Origin: Lachnospiraceae bacterium
Lineage (GTDB): Bacteria; Bacillota; Clostridia; Lachnospirales; Lachnospiraceae
DNA length: 64,000 bases
NCBI GenBank assembly: GCA_015056815.1
Contig: SVFN01000022.1
Location: forward strand, 17,643 to 81,642
Direction of reading: 5' to 3'
Shown here in pieces: positions 1 through 9,120 of this stretch. Position 1 is the first letter of the stretch. Every line of letters starts with the position of its first letter. The notes beneath the pieces were generated by a model. That model ran no database searches. It saw nothing but the letters and a program-made list of their open reading frames with translations, and was not told the DNA's origin. The translations under genes and the position numbers were made by a program.

Positions 1-642
1 CGCCACAACCGCCAGCGTAATCTTCGGCATTGCGATCTCCATATCGGCAAACATGCTCATAAAAGTCGGCACGATCCAGACCAGCATAACCACTACCACC
101 ACGACTGCCACAACCAAGACCATGATCGGATATACCATAGTCTTTTTGACCATACCCTGAATCTTCGCGGATTTTTCAAACTGTACTGCCATACGTTCAA
201 ACGCGATCTCCAAGCTACCGGAAGCCTCTCCTGCTTCCACCATGTGGATCAGCAGTTTCGGGAACACATCTCCTCTCGTCCGCATCGAATTAGCCAGAGT
301 CTCTCCCTTTTGAACACTCAAATACACCTCATTCAATGCGCCTTTTAAGGTTGGATTCTCCGTCTGTTCCGCAAGCATTTTCATTGTTTCCAAAATTGTG
401 ACACCGGCACTGTGCATGCTCACAAACTGTCGGCAAAACAAACTCAAATCCCTGGTACCGACTCTCTTTCTCAAGAAAGAAAGATTTATATCCCCGTCCA
501 AGGTCCCCGCTGCTTTTACTTCTACAGGGGTCAATCCGTCTTTTTTCAGCATTTCATTTACTTTCGCCTGATTATCCGCTTCAATCGTACCGCTTTTCTT
601 TTTTCCGGCCATATCCACAGCCGTATATTTAAACGATGCCAA
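1..642 (-). CDS. pilC: Type IV pilus/type II secretion inner-membrane platform protein (PilC/GspF family), partial
   Basis: PilC/GspF proteins form the inner-membrane platform on which the PilB and PilT ATPases act during pilus growth and retraction. The visible N-terminal ~214 residues start at a TTG (640-642) with AAGGAGG at 651-657. They begin ASFKYTAVDMAGKKKSG, typical of the family, followed by the first GspF domain (DLSLFCRQF...GVTILE...GEASGSLE) and a long hydrophobic segment just before the window edge. The gene runs off the window, so the second half is unseen. It lies 25 bp downstream of pilB on the same strand, as in a standard pilB-pilC operon. Identity is firm; the TTG start is inferred from the strong ribosome binding site. 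Confidence 0.9.
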   Translation of the reverse strand, partial: MASFKYTAVDMAGKKKSGTIEADNQAKVNEMLKKDGLTPVEVKAAGTLDGDINLSFLRKRVGTRDLSLFCRQFVSMHSAGVTILETMKMLAEQTENPTLKGALNEVYLSVQKGETLANSMRTRGDVFPKLLIHMVEAGEASGSLEIAFERMAVQFEKSAKIQGMVKKTMVYPIMVLVVAVVVVVVMLVWIVPTFMSMFADMEIAMPKITLAVVA

Positions 643-667
643 TGGTATATCCTCCTTTATCTCTTAT

Positions 668-2368
668 TTACATCTCGAATGACACTTTACGCATCTCATC
701 GATCGACGTCACGCCATCGATCACATATTGCGTCGCGCTCATTCGCAGTGTTCTCATACCATCCTCCAGTGCTGCCTGTTTGATATGCTCCGCATCACCA
801 TTCTCTGCGATCACTTTCTTCACATGCGGTGTCACATCCATGATCTCGTATACACCGATACGTCCTTTGTAACCGTTATTATCACAGTTGGCGCAGCCAA
901 CCGGCTCGTAGATATCCACCTGATATCCTTCCAGATAGAGAAGCTCTAATTCTTCCGGCGTCGCCGGTCGTTTCCTCTTGCATCTCGGACAAAGCCTTCG
1001 CACCAGACGCTGTGCAATGATACCAACCGTCGCATCCGCGATCATGTACATCGGAATGCCCATATCCGCCAGACGGGTAATGGTACTTGCCGCCGAGTTG
1101 GTATGTAGGGTACTTACCACCAAGTGACCCGTGATAGAAGCCTGTACCGCAATATTTGCCGTCTCACCATCTCGGATCTCTCCGATCATGATAATGTCCG
1201 GATCCTGACGCAAAATCGATCGAAGAGCCGCCGCGAAAGTCAGACCCGCTTTAGCATTTGTCTGTACCTGATTGATCCCGGCCACGTTCGCCTCCACCGG
1301 ATCCTCTACCGTGATGATATTTACATCTTCTGTGTTCAGCTCACTTAAAGCTGTGTAAAGCGTGGTAGACTTACCGCTACCGGTCGGTCCCGTTACCAGT
1401 ATGATCCCGTGAGGGTTACTCAATATATGATCAAAAAGCTTTAAATCATGTTCATCAAAACCAAGCTCCGCTTTATCTCGCGTCAATGCATTCTTATTCG
1501 TGATACGCATTACAACTTTCTCGCCGTATACGGTTGGCAGAATCGATACACGGATATCGTACTCTCTGCCATCCACAAAGGAGGTAATACGTCCATCCTG
1601 CGGTTTACGCTTTTCCGAAATATCCATGCCGCCGACAACTTTTAAACGGGCTACGATGGCCGGTAACAGCTTGATGCTGTAGGTCATTCTCTCATGTAAA
1701 GCACCGTCGATGCGGTATCTGACACGAACATTTCGTTCCAACGCTTCAATATGTATATCGGAAGTCCTCTGTCTGACTGCCTGTTCGATGATGGTGTTTA
1801 CCAGCTGTACGATCGGAGAACTGTTGACATCCTCCTTCATCATACGCTCGACTTCATCATCCTGGAAAAGATCCGCTCTCTCTTCCTCATAACTCTTGGC
1901 AGCCTTGATTGCTTCGCTGTTGCCGAAATACCTGTCGATCGCCGTCATGATCTCACGTGAGGTCGAAACCATCGGATCGATCATGCGGTTCGTGATCATG
2001 GACAGATCATCAATCGCAAGCATGTCCATCGGATCCGCCATCGCCATACGGATGATATTCACATTCTTACTATCGTAAGCATAGGGTATCGCGACGTATT
2101 TCTTCAGAATATCCACGTCAAACAGGGATAACAGATCATCCGGGATACGGGTCTCTGTCAGATCTGCCCGATCCAGCCCCAACTGATGGCACAGAGCATC
2201 TGCCATGATGTCGTCCGTGATGATCCCCTCATCCACCAGAACCTCACCCAGACGTTTCTTCTTCTCTTTCTGTATCTCAAGAGCCTTCTCAAGCTGCTCA
2301 TTCGTGATAACACCTTCGTTCAGAAGAATGTCACCAATCCTGATTTTTCTCCTGCTGTTTAATCCCAT
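668..2368 (-). CDS. pilB: Type IV pilus assembly ATPase PilB (GspE family)
   Basis: Cytoplasmic hexameric ATPase powering type IV pilus extension. The 566-residue length is normal for the family. An N-terminal GspE-N/MshEN-type domain (about residues 10-150, with the RIGDILLNEGVI repeat-like pattern) precedes the ATPase core. Walker A GPTGSGKST lies near residue 326, Walker B IIMIGEIRD near 395, and the HLVVSTLHTN motif follows. A four-cysteine zinc motif (CPRC...CANC) near 461-490 is typical of PilB rather than PilT. MshEN domains often bind c-di-GMP, but binding here is untested. It heads the pilB-pilC transcription unit with its own promoter at 2442-2470. Confidence 0.95.
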   Translation of the reverse strand: MGLNSRRKIRIGDILLNEGVITNEQLEKALEIQKEKKKRLGEVLVDEGIITDDIMADALCHQLGLDRADLTETRIPDDLLSLFDVDILKKYVAIPYAYDSKNVNIIRMAMADPMDMLAIDDLSMITNRMIDPMVSTSREIMTAIDRYFGNSEAIKAAKSYEEERADLFQDDEVERMMKEDVNSSPIVQLVNTIIEQAVRQRTSDIHIEALERNVRVRYRIDGALHERMTYSIKLLPAIVARLKVVGGMDISEKRKPQDGRITSFVDGREYDIRVSILPTVYGEKVVMRITNKNALTRDKAELGFDEHDLKLFDHILSNPHGIILVTGPTGSGKSTTLYTALSELNTEDVNIITVEDPVEANVAGINQVQTNAKAGLTFAAALRSILRQDPDIIMIGEIRDGETANIAVQASITGHLVVSTLHTNSAASTITRLADMGIPMYMIADATVGIIAQRLVRRLCPRCKRKRPATPEELELLYLEGYQVDIYEPVGCANCDNNGYKGRIGVYEIMDVTPHVKKVIAENGDAEHIKQAALEDGMRTLRMSATQYVIDGVTSIDEMRKVSFEM

Positions 2369-2400
2369 TGTTTAACCTTCTTTATGCGCATTCTTATCTG

Positions 2401-2421
2401 TGTGGGCGCACTCAACCCACA
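2401..2421 (-). other. Hairpin in the pilB 5' leader
   Basis: TGTGGG and CCCACA arms (6 bp) enclose a 9-nt loop between the pilB promoter and start codon. There is no U-tract, so it is not a terminator. A role in mRNA stability or translation is possible but unsupported. Confidence 0.3.
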
Positions 2422-2441
2422 ACAGCTGATTTATGTAAATT

Positions 2442-2470
2442 ATTGTAACATTTCATTCATAATGTGTCAA
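2442..2470 (-). promoter_or_regulatory. Sigma-A-type promoter of pilB
   Basis: On the minus strand, TTGACA (2465-2470) is separated by 17 bp from TACAAT (2442-2447). Transcription would start near 2435, giving a leader of about 65 nt before pilB. Confidence 0.75.
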
Positions 2471-2587
2471 ATGTTCGGACACATTTTGAACTATACATAT
2501 TACACAATTATATCTTTTATCTTTTGGTAATATTGCATATGAAAACGTTTTCTTTAACACTTTTGTAATATTTCATTTTCCATTTCT

Positions 2588-2667
2588 AGTACTCTTGCAC
2601 TAGTGTGCAAAGCCTTTATTTACGGTACTTTCAGAAGAGAAACCGTTTCCAGGCTCTGCGTTTTTGG
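2588..2667. other. Unassigned structured intergenic element
   Basis: Two nested stems can form: a near-perfect GCAAAGCC/GGCTCTGC stem (one mismatch) enclosing ACGGT/ACCGT. An adjacent 6-bp TTGCAC/GTGCAA hairpin has a 4-nt loop. On the plus strand the nested stem is followed by TTTTT. It fits none of the common riboswitch consensus sequences I could recall, including c-di-GMP class I. It could be a small RNA, a terminator-like remnant or a protein-binding site. Confidence 0.3.
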
Positions 2668-2857
2668 ATTGTGAATAGAGGTTCGATTTTATGTCAACTA
2701 TTTCTCCATTTTGTGGGCATTTCAGGCTTTTCCACAATATCATGTATTATGTTCCCCTACCGAGTGCATTTTCACTCAAAGTCAACTCATTTCCGACTAT
2801 GAATTTCCTACTGTTTTGTCATGTGTGATTTCTTTTTGCATCAAAATTGCTTTTTGG

Positions 2858-2886
2858 TTGTTTCTTATTTCTATAAATGATATAAT
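2858..2886 (+). promoter_or_regulatory. Sigma-A-type promoter of the YfhO-like gene
   Basis: TTGTTT (2858-2863), a 17-bp spacer and a perfect TATAAT (2881-2886) lie 38 bp before the start codon. AAGGAG at 2911-2916 is the ribosome binding site. Confidence 0.7.
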
Positions 2887-2924
2887 TACCTCATTCGATT
2901 CAAATACTATAAGGAGATTACATT

Positions 2925-5900
2925 ATGACTTTTTTATCAACACAATTACAAACATTTTTCAAAAAAGATAATCTGCGCAAGAATATTCTACCTTACACAG
3001 CTGTTTTCCTCACGCCGGTCACCCTGATCGCTCTGTCCCTTTTGTGTAACCAACTGGGATTTTTTGCTTTATTTGATAATTTATTGCCTCAAAACAGCAT
3101 CTGGCTTAATGGAATTGCCGCAGTATGTTTTTTCTATTATTCAAGACATACGCAACGTTTTCAATTAAACGCTTTTTGGAACTATCTTGGCAGCGTCGCA
3201 TATGGTATGTGTTCTTTTGCCGTTTTACAGGAAAACCGGTTATCCGTCCTTTTGGCATACGCATTTTTCCCTGTAGTTTTCTATACATTTGAACTTATGA
3301 TCAACGCTATAGCCTTTCTTCCTTTTATGTTATCTGCTATTTTTATTTTGTGTTTGTCTCCGGAAGCCTGCATACCGGTTCTCACACTACTATATATCTT
3401 CGGATTGACAGAACTCAAACTGCAGAAAAAGCTTTCTTTTGGCGCTTTTCTCCACATTACTTCCTGTTTCCTTTTGGTCGGTCTGGTATCTTCATTCCGC
3501 ATTATCTCTTATCTTGCTCCTTATTATGCATCTCATGAACTATATTCCTATTCCGGGTTCGATCTGATTCAGGATTTTTGTCCTTTTCTCTCAAGATTTT
3601 TGCCGGGTGTAGCTCCCGCAAACGTCTTTTTTGCAGACAAGAACAGCATCAACCTGTATTCTGGTCTTCTTTTTTTGATTTTAAGCTCTGCTTTCTTTTT
3701 CCAAAAGACCATTCAACGCATGCAGCGTTTTGCTTACTTTTTATACACGCTTCTTATACTGGGCACTGTCGAAATCACACCGGTCAAATATATCTTTCAT
3801 CTGTTCATTGATCCGGATAAACTAACCATCGCTCACGGATTCTTTGTCGTTTTCTGGGGACTGATCCTGGGCTGTTATGCCATTGCATCTATCGGCAGTG
3901 TAACGGAATTTCTGTGCGGCTCAACCGTTGTTTTATTGTTTATTGCAGGATCGATCATCGGTAGTTCCCACAATTTTTATTTTCCAGTTTTTTATATAAT
4001 GATTACGCTTGTTATTATCTATAATATTTTATTGTATCTACTTACAAAAAAGAACGCAAAGAAATATTTGTTCGCCTTTATGATCACCCTTGTCCTATTC
4101 GAAGCAGGCGGAAATATCATTGTTTCTTCATTGAAGGCTCTTTATCAGCCCCAGCATAGCAAAAACACAATTCTATTATGGGAAAACAATAAAAAAGACG
4201 GCGCTGCCTCACCTGTTACCGGTTCCGACTCTGATATTGCTACTGCACCTGAATCCCCCCTTTCCCAAAAAGAATATTTTGCGTGGAATGCTTCTCACAC
4301 CGATGAACAGGTCAGCTCTGTCATTTCTTTACTGAATGAAAACTTCTCCTCTACGATTTCCACAAAAGAAATCGTAGAGGCTTCGGATGGTTTTTTTCCG
4401 AATTTTTATGAAACTGTAAATTATTGCCTCAAAAAAAACGGATATCCACAGGATTTTTTTGTCCCTTCGGAAATTTCTCCGATTTTTAAAGACACTTCTG
4501 TTTTCCATTATACAGAGCTTGGTAATCATCTTTACAGTTTTACTCTTCCTCCTTCAGAAGAGTCTCAGGGATTTTATGCGATCCCCTTCACATTAAATAC
4601 GGATGGTATTGCAATTGATACCGAACACAATAATTATCATATGTATCTGCTTACTACATATAATAATTACGACTATTTATTAGATGAAGATATGCTTAAC
4701 GGCAAAGTCCCCTGCTATATTCCGGTCATGTATGATAATGATATTACCATACACAACCAGATTATCTTTGCCTCCTACAAAAAAAGTTCCTTAAAAGATA
4801 TTCAGGCTTTATCCGCTGCATTATCTGATCAGATTAGTTCTCCTTCCTTGATTGCCTATGACTATATCGGTATCGTATTAAGCCTCTTTGGAATTTTTAT
4901 CATGTTTCTTTTATTTTTTAACAGTGATAAAGAAAAAGTTTATATAAAATTACAAATCATAAAAGATGCTTCCGATCATGTTGCGATATTTCATCATATA
5001 GCAAAGCATTTTCGCCATTACCGGATATACTATCTTTCTTTCCTGCTACCGTTCGGACTATTTTTCTTACAGCTTCTTTGCACAGATAGTCTGCCTTTTG
5101 GTTTGAACTCCATTTTTGACAGCGATGGAGCTTCCCTTACTGTACCTACTTATCTTGATTATTATCATAATCTGTCAAAAGGGAACACTGCCCTCACTTT
5201 AAATGCAGGTTATGGAAGCAGTCTATCTGCCACCAATCCTTCTTTATATCTGCTGTTTTTCTACCGGTTTTTCAAGCCGTCGCAGATACCGTTTCTATTA
5301 ATGTTTGGTGAGGCTGTTTGTCTTGGTCTGAGCGGTCTTTTTATGACGCTTTATCTGACCCACAGAAAGTCAGTCTGTAAAGCCAATGTCCGTGATTTCC
5401 GCCTTCTTTCAGCAGCATTCATTTATTCTATGAACGCTTATATGTTGGCTATGCATTCGTTCCCAAGCTGGTATTTTGCGCTTTGCCTTTTTCCTCTGGT
5501 CATGCTCGGCATGGATTGGCTTATGTCCGGAAAAAATTGGCTTTTATATGTACTCACACTTGCTCTATGTATGATTTTCAATATACAGTTGGCCTTATAT
5601 ATGTGCATCTTTCTCGTTGCTGTATTTTTTACTTTTTCGTTTGACGGCATAAAAGATTTCATAAAAAAAGGAATCCGCTTTGCTTCTTTTTCCCTTTTAT
5701 CCGGCGGCATTGGGTTTTATGCTGCTGCGAGTACCGTACTGGAAACCTCCGATTCTGTCTATCACAGTCTCGATCAGGAATTTCCTCACTTTGGATTTCA
5801 TACTAATTTTTTGGATCAATGGAAAAAATTTATGCTATTTTGCTTTACCGATCCGGTAACCTCTAACGAGGGGGATATTTCCATTTATCTGAGTATCCTT

Positions 5901-7553
5901 GCGCTCTTTTTTGTAATGGTTTATTTTCTGTCCCAAAAGTATTCGCTCAGGCAAAAGCTGTCCAAATTAGCACTGATCCTCTTTTTATGTATCAGCTTTA
6001 ATGGCAAAGTATTGTCTTATTTATGGAACGGCCTTCATTATCAGGTAAAATGTCCGAACCGCTTCGTTTTCCTTTTTGCTTTTTTGATCGCTGAGCTCGC
6101 TTTCGATGGTTTCTTGGAGTTATACAATATTTCTCTGCGTGCGACCATACTTCTTTGTGCTTCGCTGGCGGCCTTTTTTGCAATTTGTCAATATGGAAGT
6201 GATGGAAATCCTTCTTTTTCCTTTTTTTGCACTATAGCAGTAATCATTCTTTACAGCATACTTATCATTCAAAACAAATACCGCCAAGGCGCCGGAAAAA
6301 TCATGCTTTCCATGACATTAACTGCTTTAATCGGAATGGAAATGTGCGCAAATATGCTTCATTCCATTCGTTCCTATGGCACGGAGGAAATCAGTCTTTA
6401 TTCGAATTATGAATCTGTCGGAAAGGATATCCATGAAATTCTTTCTCCCAATTCCGGTTTTTATCGTATTTGTTATCCTTCTGTTGATGTTCCCAATCTC
6501 GGAATGGTTTATAATACACCCAGCAGTGGCGTATTTAATTCTTATGTAACGAATCATCAAAAAAATCTGAACGAATTTTTTGGTTTTTACAATGCTGTCA
6601 ATTGTATTACAGCTAATTACGATTCCACTCCTTTAGGAAATATGCTGGCCGGAAACCGTTATCTGTTTATCCACAACTGGCAGCATATGCCCCTAAAAGA
6701 TCTGGCTTATTATAAATATCTCGGAAATTATAATGATTATTTTATTTTCGAAAACAAGTATGCTTTATCCCTGGGCTACTATGTTCCCAATAACCTCGCT
6801 TCCATTTTTTCGGAAGACGGAAACTATCCGGGAGTTTATAATGATTTTGTGAAACAGTACATTGATTCCGGTCGGGATTTGTTCGAGACGCACATCATTA
6901 ATTATGACGAAACAGGCAAAGGTGAGAATACCTTTTCTTTTACGGATGCCTATGGAAAACCTATTGATTTCAATGAAGCACAAAAAATATACGATGAAGC
7001 ATCGACCATTCTGGAACCTGTTTCCTCCTTATATATGAAGATAAAGCTCTCTTCCCAAACCGAAGGATGCGCTTACCTGTATTCCGGAGAATTCGCTGCA
7101 TTAGGAAATGCCAAAGCCGGAAAAGAATCAGAATATACAACTATTTTCCCGGATCAAATTACGTCTCTTTTAAAACAATATCCTGTTTTGGTTTTAAATC
7201 AGGATGTTCTGGACGAGTTTTATAAGATTATCTCATCCTATCAATTAACTGATGTTAATTTCCCAAAGGATGCTATTTCCGGGACAACAGATTATCCAAA
7301 AGAAGGATATACCATGTTCAGCTTAGCATACGACCGCAACTGGCATGCTTATATTGATGGCAAGAAGGTAAAGGTTGAAGATCCGCTCAATTCGTGTCTG
7401 ATGGTTAAGACACCCGCCGGGAAACATACCATCACATTGAAGTATATCCCCTACGGCATGAAAGCATGCAGGATCGTGAGTCTATTGTGTCTGCTTCTTA
7501 CACTTGGGTTATATTTTGGAGGCAGGATTTACCAAAAGAAAAAGAGGAATTGA
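2925..7553 (+). CDS. Double-length YfhO family membrane protein (putative GT-C-type glycosyltransferase)
   Basis: A 1542-residue polytopic membrane protein. YfhO proteins are predicted GT-C-fold transferases that attach lipid-linked sugars to cell-envelope polymers, for example lipoteichoic acid in Bacillus and Listeria. The second half (about residues 730-1540) has the classic YfhO layout: DSDGASLTVPTYLDYY acidic loop, multiple membrane segments, a C-terminal extracytoplasmic domain (about 1200-1510) with ...NWHAYIDGK..., and a final membrane helix before a KKKRN tail. The first half (about 1-430) also resembles a YfhO membrane core, then a soluble stretch (430-680) and another membrane segment. 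Usual YfhO length is about 800-900 residues, so this looks like a tandem duplication or fusion. It is a lone gene, with its own promoter and a strong terminator (7580-7632). Family assignment is good; substrate is unknown. Confidence 0.75.
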   Translation: MTFLSTQLQTFFKKDNLRKNILPYTAVFLTPVTLIALSLLCNQLGFFALFDNLLPQNSIWLNGIAAVCFFYYSRHTQRFQLNAFWNYLGSVAYGMCSFAVLQENRLSVLLAYAFFPVVFYTFELMINAIAFLPFMLSAIFILCLSPEACIPVLTLLYIFGLTELKLQKKLSFGAFLHITSCFLLVGLVSSFRIISYLAPYYASHELYSYSGFDLIQDFCPFLSRFLPGVAPANVFFADKNSINLYSGLLFLILSSAFFFQKTIQRMQRFAYFLYTLLILGTVEITPVKYIFHLFIDPDKLTIAHGFFVVFWGLILGCYAIASIGSVTEFLCGSTVVLLFIAGSIIGSSHNFYFPVFYIMITLVIIYNILLYLLTKKNAKKYLFAFMITLVLFEAGGNIIVSSLKALYQPQHSKNTILLWENNKKDGAASPVTGSDSDIATAPESPLSQKEYFAWNASHTDEQVSSVISLLNENFSSTISTKEIVEASDGFFPNFYETVNYCLKKNGYPQDFFVPSEISPIFKDTSVFHYTELGNHLYSFTLPPSEESQGFYAIPFTLNTDGIAIDTEHNNYHMYLLTTYNNYDYLLDEDMLNGKVPCYIPVMYDNDITIHNQIIFASYKKSSLKDIQALSAALSDQISSPSLIAYDYIGIVLSLFGIFIMFLLFFNSDKEKVYIKLQIIKDASDHVAIFHHIAKHFRHYRIYYLSFLLPFGLFFLQLLCTDSLPFGLNSIFDSDGASLTVPTYLDYYHNLSKGNTALTLNAGYGSSLSATNPSLYLLFFYRFFKPSQIPFLLMFGEAVCLGLSGLFMTLYLTHRKSVCKANVRDFRLLSAAFIYSMNAYMLAMHSFPSWYFALCLFPLVMLGMDWLMSGKNWLLYVLTLALCMIFNIQLALYMCIFLVAVFFTFSFDGIKDFIKKGIRFASFSLLSGGIGFYAAASTVLETSDSVYHSLDQEFPHFGFHTNFLDQWKKFMLFCFTDPVTSNEGDISIYLSILALFFVMVYFLSQKYSLRQKLSKLALILFLCISFNGKVLSYLWNGLHYQVKCPNRFVFLFAFLIAELAFDGFLELYNISLRATILLCASLAAFFAICQYGSDGNPSFSFFCTIAVIILYSILIIQNKYRQGAGKIMLSMTLTALIGMEMCANMLHSIRSYGTEEISLYSNYESVGKDIHEILSPNSGFYRICYPSVDVPNLGMVYNTPSSGVFNSYVTNHQKNLNEFFGFYNAVNCITANYDSTPLGNMLAGNRYLFIHNWQHMPLKDLAYYKYLGNYNDYFIFENKYALSLGYYVPNNLASIFSEDGNYPGVYNDFVKQYIDSGRDLFETHIINYDETGKGENTFSFTDAYGKPIDFNEAQKIYDEASTILEPVSSLYMKIKLSSQTEGCAYLYSGEFAALGNAKAGKESEYTTIFPDQITSLLKQYPVLVLNQDVLDEFYKIISSYQLTDVNFPKDAISGTTDYPKEGYTMFSLAYDRNWHAYIDGKKVKVEDPLNSCLMVKTPAGKHTITLKYIPYGMKACRIVSLLCLLLTLGLYFGGRIYQKKKRN

Positions 7554-7579
7554 TTTCTGATGACCATTACCTTGACCAT

Positions 7580-7632
7580 AAAAAGAACCTGTGCTTTTTA
7601 CAGTTTTCCACTGTAAAGCACAGGTTCTTTTT
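7580..7632. terminator. Strong bidirectional terminator
   Basis: AAAGAACCTGTGC on the left pairs with GCACAGGTTCTTT on the right, continuing towards the loop. The stem is flanked by A-runs and T-runs on opposite sides. It sits between the convergent YfhO-like gene and the Rpn tail cassettes and can serve both. Confidence 0.85.
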
Positions 7633-7643
7633 CCTATCTTCCT

Positions 7644-7856
7644 CTACTCTCTGCTTGCCAGGATCTCCTCCAATTCCCGTATCCTTTTCTCTGCTCTTTT
7701 GCGCTCTTCTTCTGCACGTTTGCGTTCTTCTACTGCTCGTTTGCGTTCTTCTTCTGCACGTTTGCGTTCTTCTTCTGCACGTTTGCGTTCTTCTTCTGCA
7801 CGTTTACGCTCTTCTTCTCTTCCTGCTTCATAAATATCATCCAATGCTTTACACAT
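7644..7856 (-). pseudogene. Detached C-terminal tail cassette 3 of the Rpn-type gene
   Basis: A 70-residue open frame starts MCKALDDIYEAGREEERK and then consists of charged heptads (RKRAEEE) ending in a short leucine-containing coil. It copies the C-terminal tail of the complete gene at 8069-9112 without any nuclease domain. It has its own ATG and a preceding AAGGAGC, because the duplicated DNA starts at an internal AAGGAGC...ATG of the parent. Whether it is translated is unknown. It is most simply a remnant of tandem duplication, although a free coiled-coil peptide could be made. Confidence 0.65.
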
Positions 7857-7875
7857 ATTATAGCCAGCTCCTTTT

Positions 7876-8049
7876 TTATCTGTTTTTTTCCTTTCGGATG
7901 TCCTCCAATATCGCTTCCAGCTCTCTCACCCGCTTTAACGCTTCTTCTTTTTCTCTGCGTTCTTCCTCTGCTCGCTTTTTCTCTTCTTCTGTACGTTTAC
8001 GCTCTTCTTCTCTTCCTGCTTCGTAAATATCATCCAATGCTTTACACAT
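7876..8049 (-). pseudogene. Detached C-terminal tail cassette 2 of the Rpn-type gene
   Basis: A 57-residue open frame, MCKALDDIYEAG followed by charged heptads and ending DIRKEKNR. It is almost identical to the end of the complete gene but has far fewer heptads. AAGGAGC lies a few bases upstream of the ATG. It sits directly between the complete gene and cassette 3, in the same orientation. Confidence 0.65.
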
Positions 8050-8068
8050 ATTATAGTCTGCTCCTTTT

Positions 8069-9112
8069 TTATCTGTTTTTTTCCTTTCGAATGTCCGCCA
8101 ATATCGCTTCCAGCTCTCTCACCCGCTTTAACGCTTCTTCTTTTTCTCTGCGTTCTTCCTCTGCTCGCTTTTTCTCTTCTTCTGCACGTTTACGCTCTTC
8201 TTCTGCACGTTTACGCTCTTCTTCTGCACGTTTACGCTCTTCTTCTGTACGTTTACGCTCTTCTTCTGTACGTTTACGCTCTTCTTCCGTATGTTTACGT
8301 TCTTCTTCTCTTCCTGCTTCATAAATATCATCCAATGCTTTACACATATTATAGCCAGCTCCTTCCTTGTATTCCTTCTTTTTAGCGATCAACATGTCTG
8401 CTGAAGTGTAAAAAGACACCATATCGTACGCATCATCCTTCATATTTTTATAATATGGATCTGTCTCGATCAGTTTTTCCAGTGCATCCTTCTTTTTCGA
8501 ATAACGGATAAAGTCAAATACCTGTTTCACATCTGTCTGAAAGACAGTCGTATCGGCAAGGCTTCGGATATCTACCAGGTTCAGTCGGTAATTCGGGATA
8601 AATTGCTTCATTTTTTCAGGGATATCGGTAAAGTCAATCATCCCGTATAAATCTCTTGGACCGTCCCAGTTTTCTCCGTAGTACAGCATCAGCGTGATCG
8701 TAGGCTGTAATTTACTATCCCTTGCAAATCCATACAAGTACTCGCCTTTCGAATACTGTCGCCCGGATATGTTATCCCGGATCTGTTTTCGGATAAGAGC
8801 AGCCTGCCTTTCATATTCACTAACATCATATCCCAGAATGCGCAGTGGTGAACCATAATCCACGATCTCCTGATTTTCCAGTCCGCAGATCACAAAATTC
8901 ATCCCCATAGCCGTCCTTCTGACCAAATCCCTGGCACCGTTTTTGGTCTTGGATGAATAGACGGGTCTTCGCCACATTCCGTTCTGGGTGTCTAACTCCA
9001 TCAGTTCCTCCGGTTTCAAAATCCTTTCGCCCCGGAAAATAATCCCGTTAAAAAGATCGCTAAAGCGCTCTTCATCGGAGAAGAAACGCTTCTCGCATAA
9101 ATCTCGTTCCAT
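8069..9112 (-). CDS. Rpn/PD-(D/E)XK nuclease family (transposase-like) protein with long charged coiled-coil tail
   Basis: The N-terminal portion (about 1-250) matches the Rpn/PDDEXK 'putative transposase' family common in Lachnospiraceae: DLFNGIIFRGERIL near residue 20, then FVICGLENQEIVDYG and the LRILGYD segment. The ExQ-type motif there would be the nuclease active site. From about residue 250 (MCKALDDIYEAGREEERK) the protein becomes a highly charged heptad coil. I chose ATG 9110-9112 because AGGAGG lies 8 bp upstream and homologues begin at this point; an in-frame ATG at 9142 would add 10 residues. Such proteins cleave DNA and promote recombination in the best-studied members; activity here is not shown. 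The tail is duplicated downstream. Confidence 0.7.
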   Translation of the reverse strand: MERDLCEKRFFSDEERFSDLFNGIIFRGERILKPEELMELDTQNGMWRRPVYSSKTKNGARDLVRRTAMGMNFVICGLENQEIVDYGSPLRILGYDVSEYERQAALIRKQIRDNISGRQYSKGEYLYGFARDSKLQPTITLMLYYGENWDGPRDLYGMIDFTDIPEKMKQFIPNYRLNLVDIRSLADTTVFQTDVKQVFDFIRYSKKKDALEKLIETDPYYKNMKDDAYDMVSFYTSADMLIAKKKEYKEGAGYNMCKALDDIYEAGREEERKHTEEERKRTEEERKRTEEERKRAEEERKRAEEERKRAEEEKKRAEEERREKEEALKRVRELEAILADIRKEKNR

Positions 9113-9120
9113 ATTCTGTT

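Larger units (their letters stand above)
2369..2924. other. Divergent AT-rich intergenic region between pilB and the YfhO-like gene
   Basis: This 556-bp gap holds the pilB promoter (2442-2470), the promoter of the plus-strand gene (2858-2886), and a structured stretch at about 2588-2667 lying outside both predicted transcripts. No protein-coding gene with a credible ribosome binding site was found. Confidence 0.6.
7644..8366 (-). repeat. Three tandem tail cassettes with 21-bp slippage-prone heptad repeats
   Basis: The unit beginning GGAGC-TGGCTATAATATG (minus strand) occurs three times, ending near 8366, 8066 and 7870. Each copy runs to its own stop codon. Within each, a 21-bp unit encoding RKRAEEE or RKRTEEE is repeated a different number of times. 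The first copy is the genuine C terminus of the 8069-9112 gene. Confidence 0.8.

Noticed and set aside
2588..2667. c-di-GMP class I riboswitch upstream of the pilus genes
   Set aside because: It has a GCAAAGCC-like segment but lacks the matching first hairpin and GNRA/receptor arrangement, and lies outside the predicted pilB transcript.
7680..8290. CRISPR-like regular repeat array
   Set aside because: The 21-bp units are contiguous with no spacers and encode RKRAEEE heptads in frame.
7466..8324. Plus-strand Ser/Arg-rich open frames (SSSARLRSS repeats)
   Set aside because: They are exact antisense shadows of the heptad repeats of the minus-strand Rpn tail cassettes and have no ribosome binding site.
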